From Butyricicoccus_A sp963588905 (GTDB lineage: Bacteria; Bacillota; Clostridia; Oscillospirales; Butyricicoccaceae): a DNA stretch of 64,000 nucleotides. A program made the translations under genes and the position numbers. Below are positions 42,135 through 51,077 of the stretch, piece by piece. Positions within the stretch are counted from its first letter, which is position 1, and each line of letters starts with the position of its first letter. The notes under the pieces were generated by a model. The model worked only from the letters and a program-made list of their open reading frames with translations. It did not search any database and was not told where the DNA came from. The stretch covers positions 1 to 64,000 of the forward strand of contig CAVAJF010000005.1 of the NCBI GenBank assembly GCA_963588905.1, written 5' to 3'.

Positions 42135-44762
42135 ATGCGCATGAAGGGTCTGCGTCCGGCAGAAAAATATGCCAGACAGAGGCGAAACCGTAGTGTTTGG
42201 AAAAGAATCGTAGCAGCACTTGCCTGCATGGTTGTATTTATTACAACATACATGTTGATCTTGCCAGCAATTACGGAAGAGAATCAGACCTATTGTGGGA
42301 ATGAAGAGCATGAACACACCTTGCAATGCTTCTCCAATCCAAATGCAGATGTCGAATCACAAGAAGATTGGGAGAAGAGTTTGGCGGACATTTCCCTGAC
42401 GGGAAAGCCGAATGACGATCTAGTAGCGATTGCGAAAAGCCAAGTCGGCTATCAGGAAAGCAGCAAAAACTACCATGTCACAGAGGATGGACAGCAAAAG
42501 GGCTACACCCGATACGGCGCATGGTATGGTGATACTTATGGCGACTGGGATGCGATGTTTGTCGCGTTTTGTCTGAACTATACTGGGATACAAGAGTATC
42601 CGGCAGATGCCGATTGCAGCGTTTGGGCGCAACAGCTTCAAACAGAACCGTACAATTATTTCCGCACCAAAGATGCCTATGAGCCGCAGTCCGGCGACTT
42701 GATTTTCTTTGATACAGATGAAGATGGAACGGCAGACCATATGGGTATTGTTGATTCTATTGATTCAGAAAATGACAAGATGCAGACGATTGAAGGCGAT
42801 GTATCTGACCGCGTTGAGTACCGTACATATTCTTCGGATGATGCCACGATTCTTGGCTATGGAATCATTCCCGCCGACGCGGAGGAGGATTCCGACGAGG
42901 TTGATGCACAGAAGAATACTGGCAGTAGTAATATACAGGTAGATGTAAAGCCTGATGATAAAAAGTATTCTAGCCGCTATACAGCGTTGAGTGAACCATA
43001 TTCTACTGTTGCCAATCAATGGCAGATTACCGAACAGAAGTATAAAGATGTCAAAGACACAGGAACCTATACCTATTCAGATGACCGCAGTATCCGAGTT
43101 CAAAAAGCGGTAATTCCATCAGATACAGAAAACAAATTTCAGATTTATCTGAATGCAGAACCGCAAATATCATGGGAAGAATTTTTGGCTTCCAGTGGCG
43201 AATATGCAACGAACAATAATGCCAGCAAGTTTAATCCTAGTTCCGGAGTTTCAAAGCTGTACTCTCAAGCAGAGTATGATGCAATGACTGCAGAGCAACA
43301 GGCAACTTTGAAACCGCTTCGTGTAAATTATAAGCTAACAAATTCTCTGACAATAACACAAATTCGCTATGTAGATTTTGGTGTAATCAGCGATGTTAAT
43401 CAAGGCTCTTATTGTATTGAAAACAAAAAATTTGCATGGTTCGGCGATCGAAGATTTCAGAATAGCATTCCGTGGAGAAGTTTAGCGAGTGGTACAGGAG
43501 CCCTAGAGCTGGATTTCACACAAGCCTATTCTAAGGTAACCTTTGCAGAAAACAGTGCACAGCCGTCCAAAGTGACTGATCCGATGGGAAAAAATATTCT
43601 CTTTGATAAGGTGGAGTCCTATGATGGCGGCAGCTATGTTGAACCGAGCGAGGAAAATGGACAGACATTGACATGGAATCTCCCGACAGTGCCTTACGAA
43701 AATCGTGATTACACTGTTGTAAAAAATGCGGATGGAACAGAAACCGCCTATTACACAGATGTCTATCAGATGCGATATAGTGTTTCTTTGAATGTGACGG
43801 AGAGCTGTGCGCCATTGAGTAATTCTCCGGCAAGCTCTATTTGTCCAACAAATGGAACAACCACACTTGAGTACAAATCTGGCTCAGACAACAAAACTGT
43901 TGATTTACCGATTCCGAAGGTTCGCGGACTTTTATATGAAGTCTCGTTCGACAAGCAGTCAGATGATGGCGAAAGTCTTGGTGGGGCAACATTTACGTTG
44001 TCTCAGGGCGATAAGATAATTGAAACGAAAACAACAGAAAAAGACAAAACGACACAGTTTAAGAATTTACCGTGCGGTACATACACGTTGCAGGAGACTT
44101 CTCCGCCAAGTGGATACACTGCGCCTGAAAACACAGACTGGACAATAGAGCTAAACTATACAAATAATAAAAATGCTTTCGCAGAGAACACTCTAAATTC
44201 CAATATGCGGTATATAGGAAATGATATTGAAAATGGTAAATGGGTCATCGTCAATACCAAGAACCCATATACCTATCAGGTTGAAATTCTGAAAACTGAT
44301 GAAAACGGAAATGCGTTGCAGAATGCTTCGTTTTCGATTACCGATCCGGCGGGTGATGCAACGAAGCTGTTGACAGGCACAACCGATGAAGACGGCAACA
44401 TTGCTTTTACAAATGCATTCCAACCGAACATCGAATACACACTCACCGAAACCGCGGCTCCGGATGGATACAATTTACTTCCGGCGGCAATTCACTTCAC
44501 AGTGCAAGAAAATTCTAGTACTGGGGGGCTGACGCCACAACTTGAAAATTCCGAGGAACTGAAAGGTCTTGTAAAGCTAGATTTGTCAGAAACAGAAAAC
44601 GGCAAAGGAAAGCTGACCATTACTGTTCAGAATCAGGAAAGCTATGAATTGCCGGAAACCGGAGGTCACGGTACAATCTTGTTTACATTATGCGGGCTGG
44701 CGTTGATAACCGGCGCATTGATGTATAAATATCACGAAATACGCAAAAGGAGGGCAGAGTAA
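42135..44762 (+). CDS. Large LPXTG pilus protein with CHAP-like domain (tip or ancillary pilin)
   Basis: An 875-residue wall-anchored protein. It has an N-terminal membrane/signal segment (about 22-45), a CHAP/NlpC-like domain (about 95-235), a middle adhesin-like region, two Cna-B/SpaA repeats (starting near 600 and 705, each ending with an ETxxPxGY-type E-box such as QETSPPSGY and TETAAPDGY) and a C-terminal LPETGG (839-844), membrane helix and RKRRAE tail. In the CHAP domain the position expected for the nucleophilic Cys (WCA) is Asp139 in GDWDAMFVAFC, while His202 (DHMGIVD) is kept, so the domain is probably not a hydrolase. The ATG follows AAAGGAG. It is likely the pilus tip adhesin. Confidence 0.88.
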   Translation: MRMKGLRPAEKYARQRRNRSVWKRIVAALACMVVFITTYMLILPAITEENQTYCGNEEHEHTLQCFSNPNADVESQEDWEKSLADISLTGKPNDDLVAIAKSQVGYQESSKNYHVTEDGQQKGYTRYGAWYGDTYGDWDAMFVAFCLNYTGIQEYPADADCSVWAQQLQTEPYNYFRTKDAYEPQSGDLIFFDTDEDGTADHMGIVDSIDSENDKMQTIEGDVSDRVEYRTYSSDDATILGYGIIPADAEEDSDEVDAQKNTGSSNIQVDVKPDDKKYSSRYTALSEPYSTVANQWQITEQKYKDVKDTGTYTYSDDRSIRVQKAVIPSDTENKFQIYLNAEPQISWEEFLASSGEYATNNNASKFNPSSGVSKLYSQAEYDAMTAEQQATLKPLRVNYKLTNSLTITQIRYVDFGVISDVNQGSYCIENKKFAWFGDRRFQNSIPWRSLASGTGALELDFTQAYSKVTFAENSAQPSKVTDPMGKNILFDKVESYDGGSYVEPSEENGQTLTWNLPTVPYENRDYTVVKNADGTETAYYTDVYQMRYSVSLNVTESCAPLSNSPASSICPTNGTTTLEYKSGSDNKTVDLPIPKVRGLLYEVSFDKQSDDGESLGGATFTLSQGDKIIETKTTEKDKTTQFKNLPCGTYTLQETSPPSGYTAPENTDWTIELNYTNNKNAFAENTLNSNMRYIGNDIENGKWVIVNTKNPYTYQVEILKTDENGNALQNASFSITDPAGDATKLLTGTTDEDGNIAFTNAFQPNIEYTLTETAAPDGYNLLPAAIHFTVQENSSTGGLTPQLENSEELKGLVKLDLSETENGKGKLTITVQNQESYELPETGGHGTILFTLCGLALITGALMYKYHEIRKRRAE

Positions 44763-44826
44763 CTGTAATTTCAATCCCCAAAGCGGGACAAATGATTTAT
44801 TTCGGCAGAAAGAAAGGAATAAAACA

Positions 44827-46470
44827 ATGAATCATGCAAAAAAACTGATTAGCGGATTGCTGTCGGTAGTCATGCTTCTTGTCATGGCTACAACGGCGTT
44901 CGCAGCGAATGGCAGCTCTAACGGCTCTATTACTATCAAAAATGCGACTGTCGGTGAAACTTACTCCGTTTATAAAGTATTTGATCTGACTTACAGCGAA
45001 AAAGGTAATAATGTTGCCTATTCTTACACCAGCGGTGAAAACGATGCGTTTTTGACCGCATTAAACGGTGATGACAGCCCGTTTACTCTCACAGCAACAC
45101 AAGTCTCCAACAAGTACAGCGTTACTCTTAAGGCTGACAAGGATGCAAGTGCAATCAGCAAGTGGTTGACTGAGCAGGTAAAGGCAAAAACGCTTACGGC
45201 AACTCAAACACAGGAGAAGGTAACAAGCAGCGAAGTTGCATTTTCTAATCTTCCTTACGGTTATTACTACGTTACGAGCACTGTCGGCACTGTTGCAACG
45301 ATTGACAGCACTACGCCAAATGTGAATGTTGTCGATAAAAATCAGAAACCGACTTGGGACAATAAGAATCCAGATTCAGAAGAGACTCCTGGTAAGGTTA
45401 TTGTAAATGCAGATGGAACCAAGTCGACCATAAACTCGGCAAACTACGGCGATACGGTCAAGTTCAACATTGCTGTCAATGCTGTTTCCTATACAAAGAA
45501 TGCAGCTGGAGATACCAAGCTGGTTACATATTATCATATCAAGGATACCTTGGGTGCAGGATTTACCCTTGACGAAAGCAGTATCAAGGTTAAGGTTGGC
45601 GGCACAGAGTTAGCGAACGAAGCCTATACATTTAAGAAGACTAATGATGGCTTCACAGTTGATGTTCCGTTTGGCGAAAAGTACGGCTCCAATGCTGTTA
45701 TCGAAGTGACCTACAGCGCTAAGGTTAATACCTCGGCTGAAATTGCAGGTAACGGCAACCTCAACACGGCAAACTTTACCTATACTACGGATGATAAAAA
45801 TGATCCGAGCAATCCTCCTTATGACCCAAAGAATCCTACAGATCCGAAGTATCCGACAAAGCCTACAGATCCAAAATATCCTGATGAAAACAAGAAAACT
45901 ACCACGACTTATGTGTATGCACTTGGTGTTAAGAAGGTAGACGAACAGGGCAAGGCTTTGAAGGGCGCAGAATTTGCGGTTTCTCTTGGCGATACGGAAA
46001 TCTATGCTAAGGCGACCGATACAGCTGGTGTATATGAATACTCCGCTAGTGCAGATGGTGCCGTTAAGCAGTTCCAGACCGATGACAATGGTATTCTGAT
46101 TATCAAGGGCTTGGCTGCTGGCGATTACAGCGTAAAGGAAGTTGTAGCTCCTGAAGGATATAACCTGTTGAAGGATGCAATTTCTGTAAAGGCTGACATT
46201 CAGGAAACGAGTAATTACACCACGACAATTACAACTTATAAAGATGCAGAAGGCAATGTTACCAGCACTCAGGTTGAAAACGGAACATCGGAGGAGACCA
46301 CTGTTTCTGAGAATGTTGTTCCGCTGGTTGTTGTAAACAGAGCTGGCACCGAGCTGCCTTCCACCGGTGGCATGGGTACCACGCTGTTCTACGCATTGGG
46401 CGGCGTACTGGTTACCGGCGCAGCAATCCTGCTGGTTGTAAAGAAGCGCATGGAGCGTTCTTCTCAGTAA
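44827..46470 (+). CDS. Major (backbone) pilin, LPXTG type
   Basis: A 547-residue SpaA/SpaH-type backbone pilin. It has a signal peptide cleaved after ATTAFA (about residue 26), a D1-like N-terminal domain, a candidate cross-linking Lys in EETPGKVIV near 193, an isopeptide D2-like domain (NYGDTVKFNIAVNA), a Pro-rich linker with the repeated unit TDPKYP near 340, and a Cna-B domain with E-box KEVVAPEGY near 440. The sorting signal LPSTGG is at 510-515, with a membrane helix and a basic tail. Codon use is more optimised than in its neighbours, in keeping with the most abundant pilus subunit. It is followed by a hairpin that probably lowers expression of the downstream sortase genes. Confidence 0.92.
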   Translation: MNHAKKLISGLLSVVMLLVMATTAFAANGSSNGSITIKNATVGETYSVYKVFDLTYSEKGNNVAYSYTSGENDAFLTALNGDDSPFTLTATQVSNKYSVTLKADKDASAISKWLTEQVKAKTLTATQTQEKVTSSEVAFSNLPYGYYYVTSTVGTVATIDSTTPNVNVVDKNQKPTWDNKNPDSEETPGKVIVNADGTKSTINSANYGDTVKFNIAVNAVSYTKNAAGDTKLVTYYHIKDTLGAGFTLDESSIKVKVGGTELANEAYTFKKTNDGFTVDVPFGEKYGSNAVIEVTYSAKVNTSAEIAGNGNLNTANFTYTTDDKNDPSNPPYDPKNPTDPKYPTKPTDPKYPDENKKTTTTYVYALGVKKVDEQGKALKGAEFAVSLGDTEIYAKATDTAGVYEYSASADGAVKQFQTDDNGILIIKGLAAGDYSVKEVVAPEGYNLLKDAISVKADIQETSNYTTTITTYKDAEGNVTSTQVENGTSEETTVSENVVPLVVVNRAGTELPSTGGMGTTLFYALGGVLVTGAAILLVVKKRMERSSQ

Positions 46471-46510
46471 TTGCTTTTTAGCAAATGTGAATTGAATCGT
46501 ATTTTTCTGC

Positions 46511-46545
46511 TGACCCCGTGGGCGTATCCAGTCCCACGGGGTTCA
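46511..46545 (+). terminator. Attenuating hairpin between major pilin and sortase
   Basis: GC-rich stem ACCCCGTGGG / CCCACGGGGT with flanking TGA/TCA pairs but no T-run. It probably stabilises the pilin mRNA or reduces readthrough to the sortase. Confidence 0.65.
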
Positions 46546-46637
46546 GTGGAAAAGGGAGCTTAACGGAGGGATTGCTTTCGTTAAACTGCCTTTTCTACTG
46601 TATATCGAAATCACCAATCCAAACGAAGGTGCAGCTC

Positions 46638-47465
46638 ATGAAAAAGCATATATCGACAATCATTCTGGTTGTCATTCTTATCATCGGCGTTTCGCTGCTT
46701 TTGTACCCGACGTTCAGCGATTATATCAACTCCCTGCACCAATCGCAGGCGATCTCTACATACGCTGACAGTGTGGCACAGCTGGACACCGAAAAATATG
46801 AAGAGGTATGGAAAGCGGCACAGGAATATAATGCAGCGATGACCGCCAATACCCAGAGCTTTAAGCTGTCGGAAGCAGCCGCTGAAAAATATCGGCAACA
46901 GCTGAATATTGATGGCAGCGGCGTCATGGGATACATTGAGATTCCTAAGATTAAGGTATCTCTGCCGATTTATCACGGCACCGATGATGTCGTGCTCCAG
47001 CAAGCAATCGGACATCTGGAATGGACAAGCCTGCCTGTTGGAGGAGAAGGAACACACTGCGTGCTTTCCGGCCATCGAGGATTGCCCAGCGCCAAGCTGT
47101 TTACCAACTTGGATAAGCTCACAGTTGGAGATACCTTTATGCTCCGCGTGCTCAATGAAGTCCTGACATATGAAGTGGATCAAATCTTGATTGTAGAACC
47201 CAAGGACACAGAAGCACTTCAAATTGTAGATGGTCAGGACTATTGTACGCTCGTCACCTGCACACCATACGGTATTAACACACATCGACTTTTGGTGCGA
47301 GGGCATCGCATTGCCAATGCTGACGATGCAAACACCGCCTTTATCACAGCAGATGCTACGCAGGTTGAACCGATTTTGGTTGCACCGATGCTGGCAATTC
47401 CGGTTCTTTTGGTATTGGTTGTGATTCTGCTGATTCCGAAGAAAAAGAAGGAGGGGCATGTATGA
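46638..47465 (+). CDS. Class C sortase (pilin polymerase)
   Basis: A 275-residue membrane sortase that joins pilin subunits. It has N- and C-terminal membrane helices (about 7-28 and 245-265), the catalytic His in VLSGHRGLPSAKLF near 137, the lid-type region before it, and the catalytic Cys/Arg in TLVTCTPYGINTHRLLVRG near 200. The C-terminal membrane helix and CTPYGxNTHRLLVRG are typical of class C. Its stop overlaps the start of the next pilin gene by 4 nt. The ATG at 46638 was chosen; the open frame extends back through the hairpin without a ribosome binding site. Confidence 0.93.
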   Translation: MKKHISTIILVVILIIGVSLLLYPTFSDYINSLHQSQAISTYADSVAQLDTEKYEEVWKAAQEYNAAMTANTQSFKLSEAAAEKYRQQLNIDGSGVMGYIEIPKIKVSLPIYHGTDDVVLQQAIGHLEWTSLPVGGEGTHCVLSGHRGLPSAKLFTNLDKLTVGDTFMLRVLNEVLTYEVDQILIVEPKDTEALQIVDGQDYCTLVTCTPYGINTHRLLVRGHRIANADDANTAFITADATQVEPILVAPMLAIPVLLVLVVILLIPKKKKEGHV

Positions 47466-48415
47466 AAAAAATATGGAACCGAATGGTGTGCGTGCTGCTG
47501 CTGTGTGTGTTGGTGACAGCAGCTACGATTTCGGCCAATGCCGCCGGAACCATTGACACCAATCGGGATGTCACACTGACTATTTCTTATCAATATAACG
47601 GTACTGCGATTTCCGGTGCAAAATTTGATGTATATAAGGTTGCCGATGTGGACGCTTATGCACAAATGAAAGTAACAGATCGTTTTGCAGAATATCCCAT
47701 TCCATCGGATCATATGAGTCAAGATGATTGGAATGATTTCGCGACGACACTTAAGAGTTATGTCTGGAAAGATTCCCTAAAACCAGATTTCAGCGGACAG
47801 ACCGATGGCACAGGCAATTGGCAGACGACGGTAAAACCGGGATTGTATCTGGTTGTCGGCTCTCGCTGTGATGTAAATGATATGACGTATACTGCTTCGC
47901 CGTTTGTTGTTTTTCTGCCCGGTTCTAACGAGGAGCAGAATACTTGGGAGTATGCCGTGACGGCTTCCCCAAAGGCAGATGGTGAGAAAAAACCATCTAC
48001 AGATACACGCATCTCTCGTAAGGTTCTGAAAATCTGGGAGGATGGTAACAAGAAAACCAGTCGTCCGAAGGATATTACGATTCACCTGATGTGTGATGGA
48101 AAAGTGTATGACACAGTGAAATTAAATGCGGAAAACGACTGGCGCCATACATGGGATAATTTGGAGCAAAATCATGAATGGCTGGTGTCCGAGGATACAG
48201 TCTCTGGCTATACCCAGAACATTGCGCAGGAAGGGACTACGTTTACCGTAAAAAATACATCGACGACGAAAGCAACAAATACTTCGTCAAAAGCAAAAGA
48301 TTCGTCTCTTCCTCGGACGGGCTTGCTCTGGTGGCCAGCACTGGCTCTTATGGCAGGCGGTCTCCTCTGTATGGTAATCGGACTGGTTCGGCGGAGAGGT
48401 GCAGACGGTGAATAA
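47462..48415 (+). CDS. Minor pilin with Cna-B domain and LPRTG sorting signal
   Basis: A 317-residue exported protein: signal peptide ending TISANA (about residue 28), an N-terminal pilin-like domain starting DVTLTISYQYNGTAISGAKF, a Cna-B domain (KVLKIWEDGNKKTSRPKDITI, about 180-270), a Ser/Thr/Lys spacer, and LPRTG (283-287), a hydrophobic helix and an RRR tail. The size and place between two sortases suggest a basal pilin that links the pilus to the wall. It overlaps the preceding sortase by 4 nt and the following sortase by 8 nt. Confidence 0.88.
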   Translation: MKKIWNRMVCVLLLCVLVTAATISANAAGTIDTNRDVTLTISYQYNGTAISGAKFDVYKVADVDAYAQMKVTDRFAEYPIPSDHMSQDDWNDFATTLKSYVWKDSLKPDFSGQTDGTGNWQTTVKPGLYLVVGSRCDVNDMTYTASPFVVFLPGSNEEQNTWEYAVTASPKADGEKKPSTDTRISRKVLKIWEDGNKKTSRPKDITIHLMCDGKVYDTVKLNAENDWRHTWDNLEQNHEWLVSEDTVSGYTQNIAQEGTTFTVKNTSTTKATNTSSKAKDSSLPRTGLLWWPALALMAGGLLCMVIGLVRRRGADGE

Positions 48416-49010
48416 GAAAGGTTCTCGCTGGATTCTGCTCGGCATGGCAATGATTATTGCGTCCATTCTGTGGGCTTCTTATAATATTTATATTACAGAT
48501 CATGCGGGAAAGGCCGCAGAAGCCGTAGCAAAGCAATTGGAGGAAACCATTCCGACAGCTTCTACAGATGAGACAGGAGAGGAATCCCCTGATTACGTGT
48601 TAAATCCTAATATGGATATGCCTGTGAAAAAACTGAATGGTACCATCTATATCGGATTGCTTGAAATTCCGGATTTAGGGCTGAAGCTGCCGGTTCAAAA
48701 GGAGTGGAGTTATTCAAACATGAAGATTTCACCTTGTCGGTATGAAGGCTCAATTTATACGAATGATATGGTGATTTGCGGCCATAACTATACCAGGCAC
48801 TTTCGACCGTTATTCCGCATTCAAACCGGAACCGATGTATATTTTACAGACATGGATGGAAATCGCTTTGCATATCAAGTGATGGAACGGGAAATTCTGA
48901 ACGGAAACGATGTAGAGAACATGATTTCCGGCGGTTGGGATTTGACGCTTTTTACCTGTAATTCGAGCGGTACTTCTCGTGTCACGGTGCGATTGATGAA
49001 GAAAACATAG
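48408..49010 (+). CDS. Sortase (second, possible housekeeping or basal-anchoring type)
   Basis: A 200-residue sortase with an N-terminal membrane helix (about 8-28), IGLLEIPDLGLKLPVQ near 82, the catalytic His in VICGHNYTRHFRPLF near 128 and catalytic Cys/Arg in LTLFTCNSSGTSRVTVRL near 182. It lacks the C-terminal membrane helix of class C enzymes; it may attach the finished pilus to the wall. The start is GTG 48408 behind GGAGAGG, inside the end of the minor pilin gene; GTG 48399 is an alternative. The subclass is not certain. Confidence 0.88.
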   Translation: MNKKGSRWILLGMAMIIASILWASYNIYITDHAGKAAEAVAKQLEETIPTASTDETGEESPDYVLNPNMDMPVKKLNGTIYIGLLEIPDLGLKLPVQKEWSYSNMKISPCRYEGSIYTNDMVICGHNYTRHFRPLFRIQTGTDVYFTDMDGNRFAYQVMEREILNGNDVENMISGGWDLTLFTCNSSGTSRVTVRLMKKT

Positions 49011-49022
49011 AGACGATTTGTT

Positions 49023-49053
49023 AAGGCGACACCTTGTGTGAGGTGTCGCCTTT
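49023..49053 (+). terminator. Terminator of the pilus locus
   Basis: Perfect 12-bp stem AAGGCGACACCT / AGGTGTCGCCTT. From here to 49319 the sequence is A/T-rich and shows no gene. Confidence 0.8.
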
Positions 49054-49319
49054 CTGGATTTTTTTCTCATCCTCTTGTTATTGTACTTAAAAATAAGTAT
49101 AATTGTTGATAGGCTGTTCAGATATTTGTTCAAGTCAAAACAAAAAAATGCAGCAATCTAAAATTTATCATGCAAATTGTGTTCTGCGTTTACATGCCGA
49201 TTTTATAAGCTGACGGATCGAAAAGAATAAAAAGAAACTTGGAAAAATCTCTGGAAAATCGAAAATTTTTCGGAAAAAAGGAAAAATAACAGAAAAATAG
49301 AGAAAATTACCAATTGATC

Positions 49320-49348
49320 TTGCAAAGAATTAAGAAGCGGCGTATAGT
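49320..49348 (+). promoter_or_regulatory. Promoter of the D-amino acid/oxoproline operon
   Basis: TTGCAA (49320-49325), 17-nt spacer, TATAGT (49343-49348). Transcription would start near 49355, directly before the leader hairpin. Confidence 0.65.
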
Positions 49349-49356
49349 AACACACA

Positions 49357-49402
49357 GGGAACAGGCAATGGGGCCGACAAGGTACTTGCTCGTTCCCTTT
49401 TT
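49357..49402 (+). terminator. Leader hairpin/attenuator before the D-amino acid transaminase gene
   Basis: Stem GGGAAC / GTTCCC with an inner GCAA / TTGC pair and T5 directly after, placed at the very start of the predicted transcript and about 50 nt before the first gene. It has the form of an intrinsic terminator, so it may act as an attenuator. No known riboswitch class was recognised. Confidence 0.6.
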
Positions 49403-49453
49403 GCATGATAAAAATAAAAACGATGCAAATTTCTTCATTCTGGAGGCAGAAAA

Positions 49454-50299
49454 ATGAAAACGTTGGGTTATTATAACGGAAAATATGGTGAGCTGGAAGA
49501 CATGTCCATCCCGATGAACGATCGTGTTTGTTGGTTTGGCGATGGCGTATATGATGCAGGTCCGGCACGCAATGGCAAGATTTTTGCGATTGATGAGCAC
49601 ATTGACCGTTTCTTTAACAGCGCAGGACTGCTGGATATTGTGATGCCGGTTACCAAGCCGGAGCTGAAGGAACTGCTCCAGGAAATGGTGGATAAAATGG
49701 ATGATCCGGAACTGTTCGTTTACTATCAGGTAACGCGCGGCACCGGCATCCGCAACCATGTATATACAGAAGGCCCGGGCAATCTGTGGATTATGATTAC
49801 TCCGCAGGTCATCGGCGACTGTAAGGAGCCGATCAAGCTGATTACGCTGCCGGATACACGCTTCCTGCACTGCAACATTAAGACCTTGAATCTGATTCCG
49901 TCCTGTGTTGCTTCGGAAAAGGCAAAGAAGGCAGGTTGCCAGGAAACCGTATTCTATCGTCCGGGTAACCGCGTCACGGAGTGTGCACACAGCAACGTTT
50001 CTATTCTGAAGGACGGCAAGTTTATCACTGCACCGACGGACAATCTGATTTTGCCGGGCATCGCACGTGCTCATCTGATTAAGGCGTGCAAGAAGCTGGG
50101 CATTCCGGTCAGCGAGACGCCGTACACGCTGGATGAGCTGTTTGATGCGGACGAAATCATTGTATCCAGCTCCAGCAAGCTGTGCTTACATGCTTGCGAG
50201 ATTGATGGCAAGCCGGCAGGCGGCAAGGATCCGGAGCTGATGGAAAAGCTGCGCGCCGCAGTCATCGAGGAATTCGAGAGCGCAACCGCAGCAGAGTAA
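49454..50299 (+). CDS. dat: D-amino acid aminotransferase
   Basis: A fold-type IV PLP aminotransferase that exchanges amino groups between D-alanine (and other D-amino acids) and 2-oxoglutarate to make D-glutamate. The 281-residue protein has the N-terminal NDRVCWFGDGVYD, the PLP-lysine segment CNIKTLNLIPS near residue 142, GCQETVFYRPGNRVTECAHSN near 160 and LPGIAR near 203. Branched-chain aminotransferase IlvE and ADC lyase share the fold, but the length and TECAHSN motif favour the D-specific type. First gene of the operon with PxpABC and the two cyclase-type genes. Confidence 0.9.
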   Translation: MKTLGYYNGKYGELEDMSIPMNDRVCWFGDGVYDAGPARNGKIFAIDEHIDRFFNSAGLLDIVMPVTKPELKELLQEMVDKMDDPELFVYYQVTRGTGIRNHVYTEGPGNLWIMITPQVIGDCKEPIKLITLPDTRFLHCNIKTLNLIPSCVASEKAKKAGCQETVFYRPGNRVTECAHSNVSILKDGKFITAPTDNLILPGIARAHLIKACKKLGIPVSETPYTLDELFDADEIIVSSSSKLCLHACEIDGKPAGGKDPELMEKLRAAVIEEFESATAAE

Positions 50300-50333
50300 A
50301 CGAAATAGAATGCACAAGAGGGAGGGATCTTCA

Positions 50334-51077
50334 TTGAGCGGACAGACCAATACAGCGCGCTATCTTCCGGCCGGGGATGCGGCGCTGGTCGTAGAGTTCG
50401 GCAGTGAGATCAGCGATGCGATCAACGATAAAGTACAGGCAATGGGCCAGAGCATTTTGGATGCGCAGCTGCCCGGCGTGCGGGAAGTCATTCCGACATT
50501 CCGCTCGCTGATGGTGACTTTTGACCCGGCGCAGACACATTTTTCTGCCCTGTGCCGCAAGCTCAAGAAGCTGGAAAAGCATTGTCAGGTCAGCGGAGGC
50601 ACCAAAAAGCGCGTGATTAAAATTCCGTGCTGCTATGGCGGAGAATTTGGCCCGGATATGGCAGATCTTGCCGCACATGCTGGCATGTCGGAGCAAGAAG
50701 TCATTGCCGTACACAGTGGTACCGATTACCGCATTTATATGATGGGATTTTTGCCTGGATTTGCGTATCTGGGCGGCTTGGACAAACGGCTGGAGATGCC
50801 GAGATTAAAGACGCCGCGTGTCCGCATTCCGGCGGGTGCTGTTGGCATTGGCGGCAGCCAGACCGGTGTGTATCCGCTGGATTCCCCTGGCGGATGGCGG
50901 TTAATCGGCAGAACGCCGCTGGAGCTGTACGACCCAAAGCACAGTCCGTATATTCTGTGCCACGCGGGCGAATACATTCGGTTTGTTCCGATCTCTCCTG
51001 AAGAATATCAAACCATTCGAGAACAGGTGACAGCAGGCACTTACCAATTGGAAACAGAGGAGGTGTCTGTATGCTAA
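50334..51077 (+). CDS. pxpB: 5-oxoprolinase subunit PxpB (KipI family)
   Basis: One subunit of the bacterial ATP-dependent 5-oxoprolinase PxpABC, which opens 5-oxoproline to glutamate. The 247-residue protein has YLPAGDAALVVEFG at the start, IPCCYGGEFGPDM near 100, FLPGFAYLGGLD near 140, and PAGAVGIGGSQTGVYPLDSPGGWRLIG near 170, the last being typical of the KipI/allophanate hydrolase subunit 1 family. I chose TTG 50334 behind GAGGGAGGG; an in-frame ATG lies at 50310 with no good site. It overlaps pxpC by 7 nt. Confidence 0.92.
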   Translation: MSGQTNTARYLPAGDAALVVEFGSEISDAINDKVQAMGQSILDAQLPGVREVIPTFRSLMVTFDPAQTHFSALCRKLKKLEKHCQVSGGTKKRVIKIPCCYGGEFGPDMADLAAHAGMSEQEVIAVHSGTDYRIYMMGFLPGFAYLGGLDKRLEMPRLKTPRVRIPAGAVGIGGSQTGVYPLDSPGGWRLIGRTPLELYDPKHSPYILCHAGEYIRFVPISPEEYQTIREQVTAGTYQLETEEVSVC

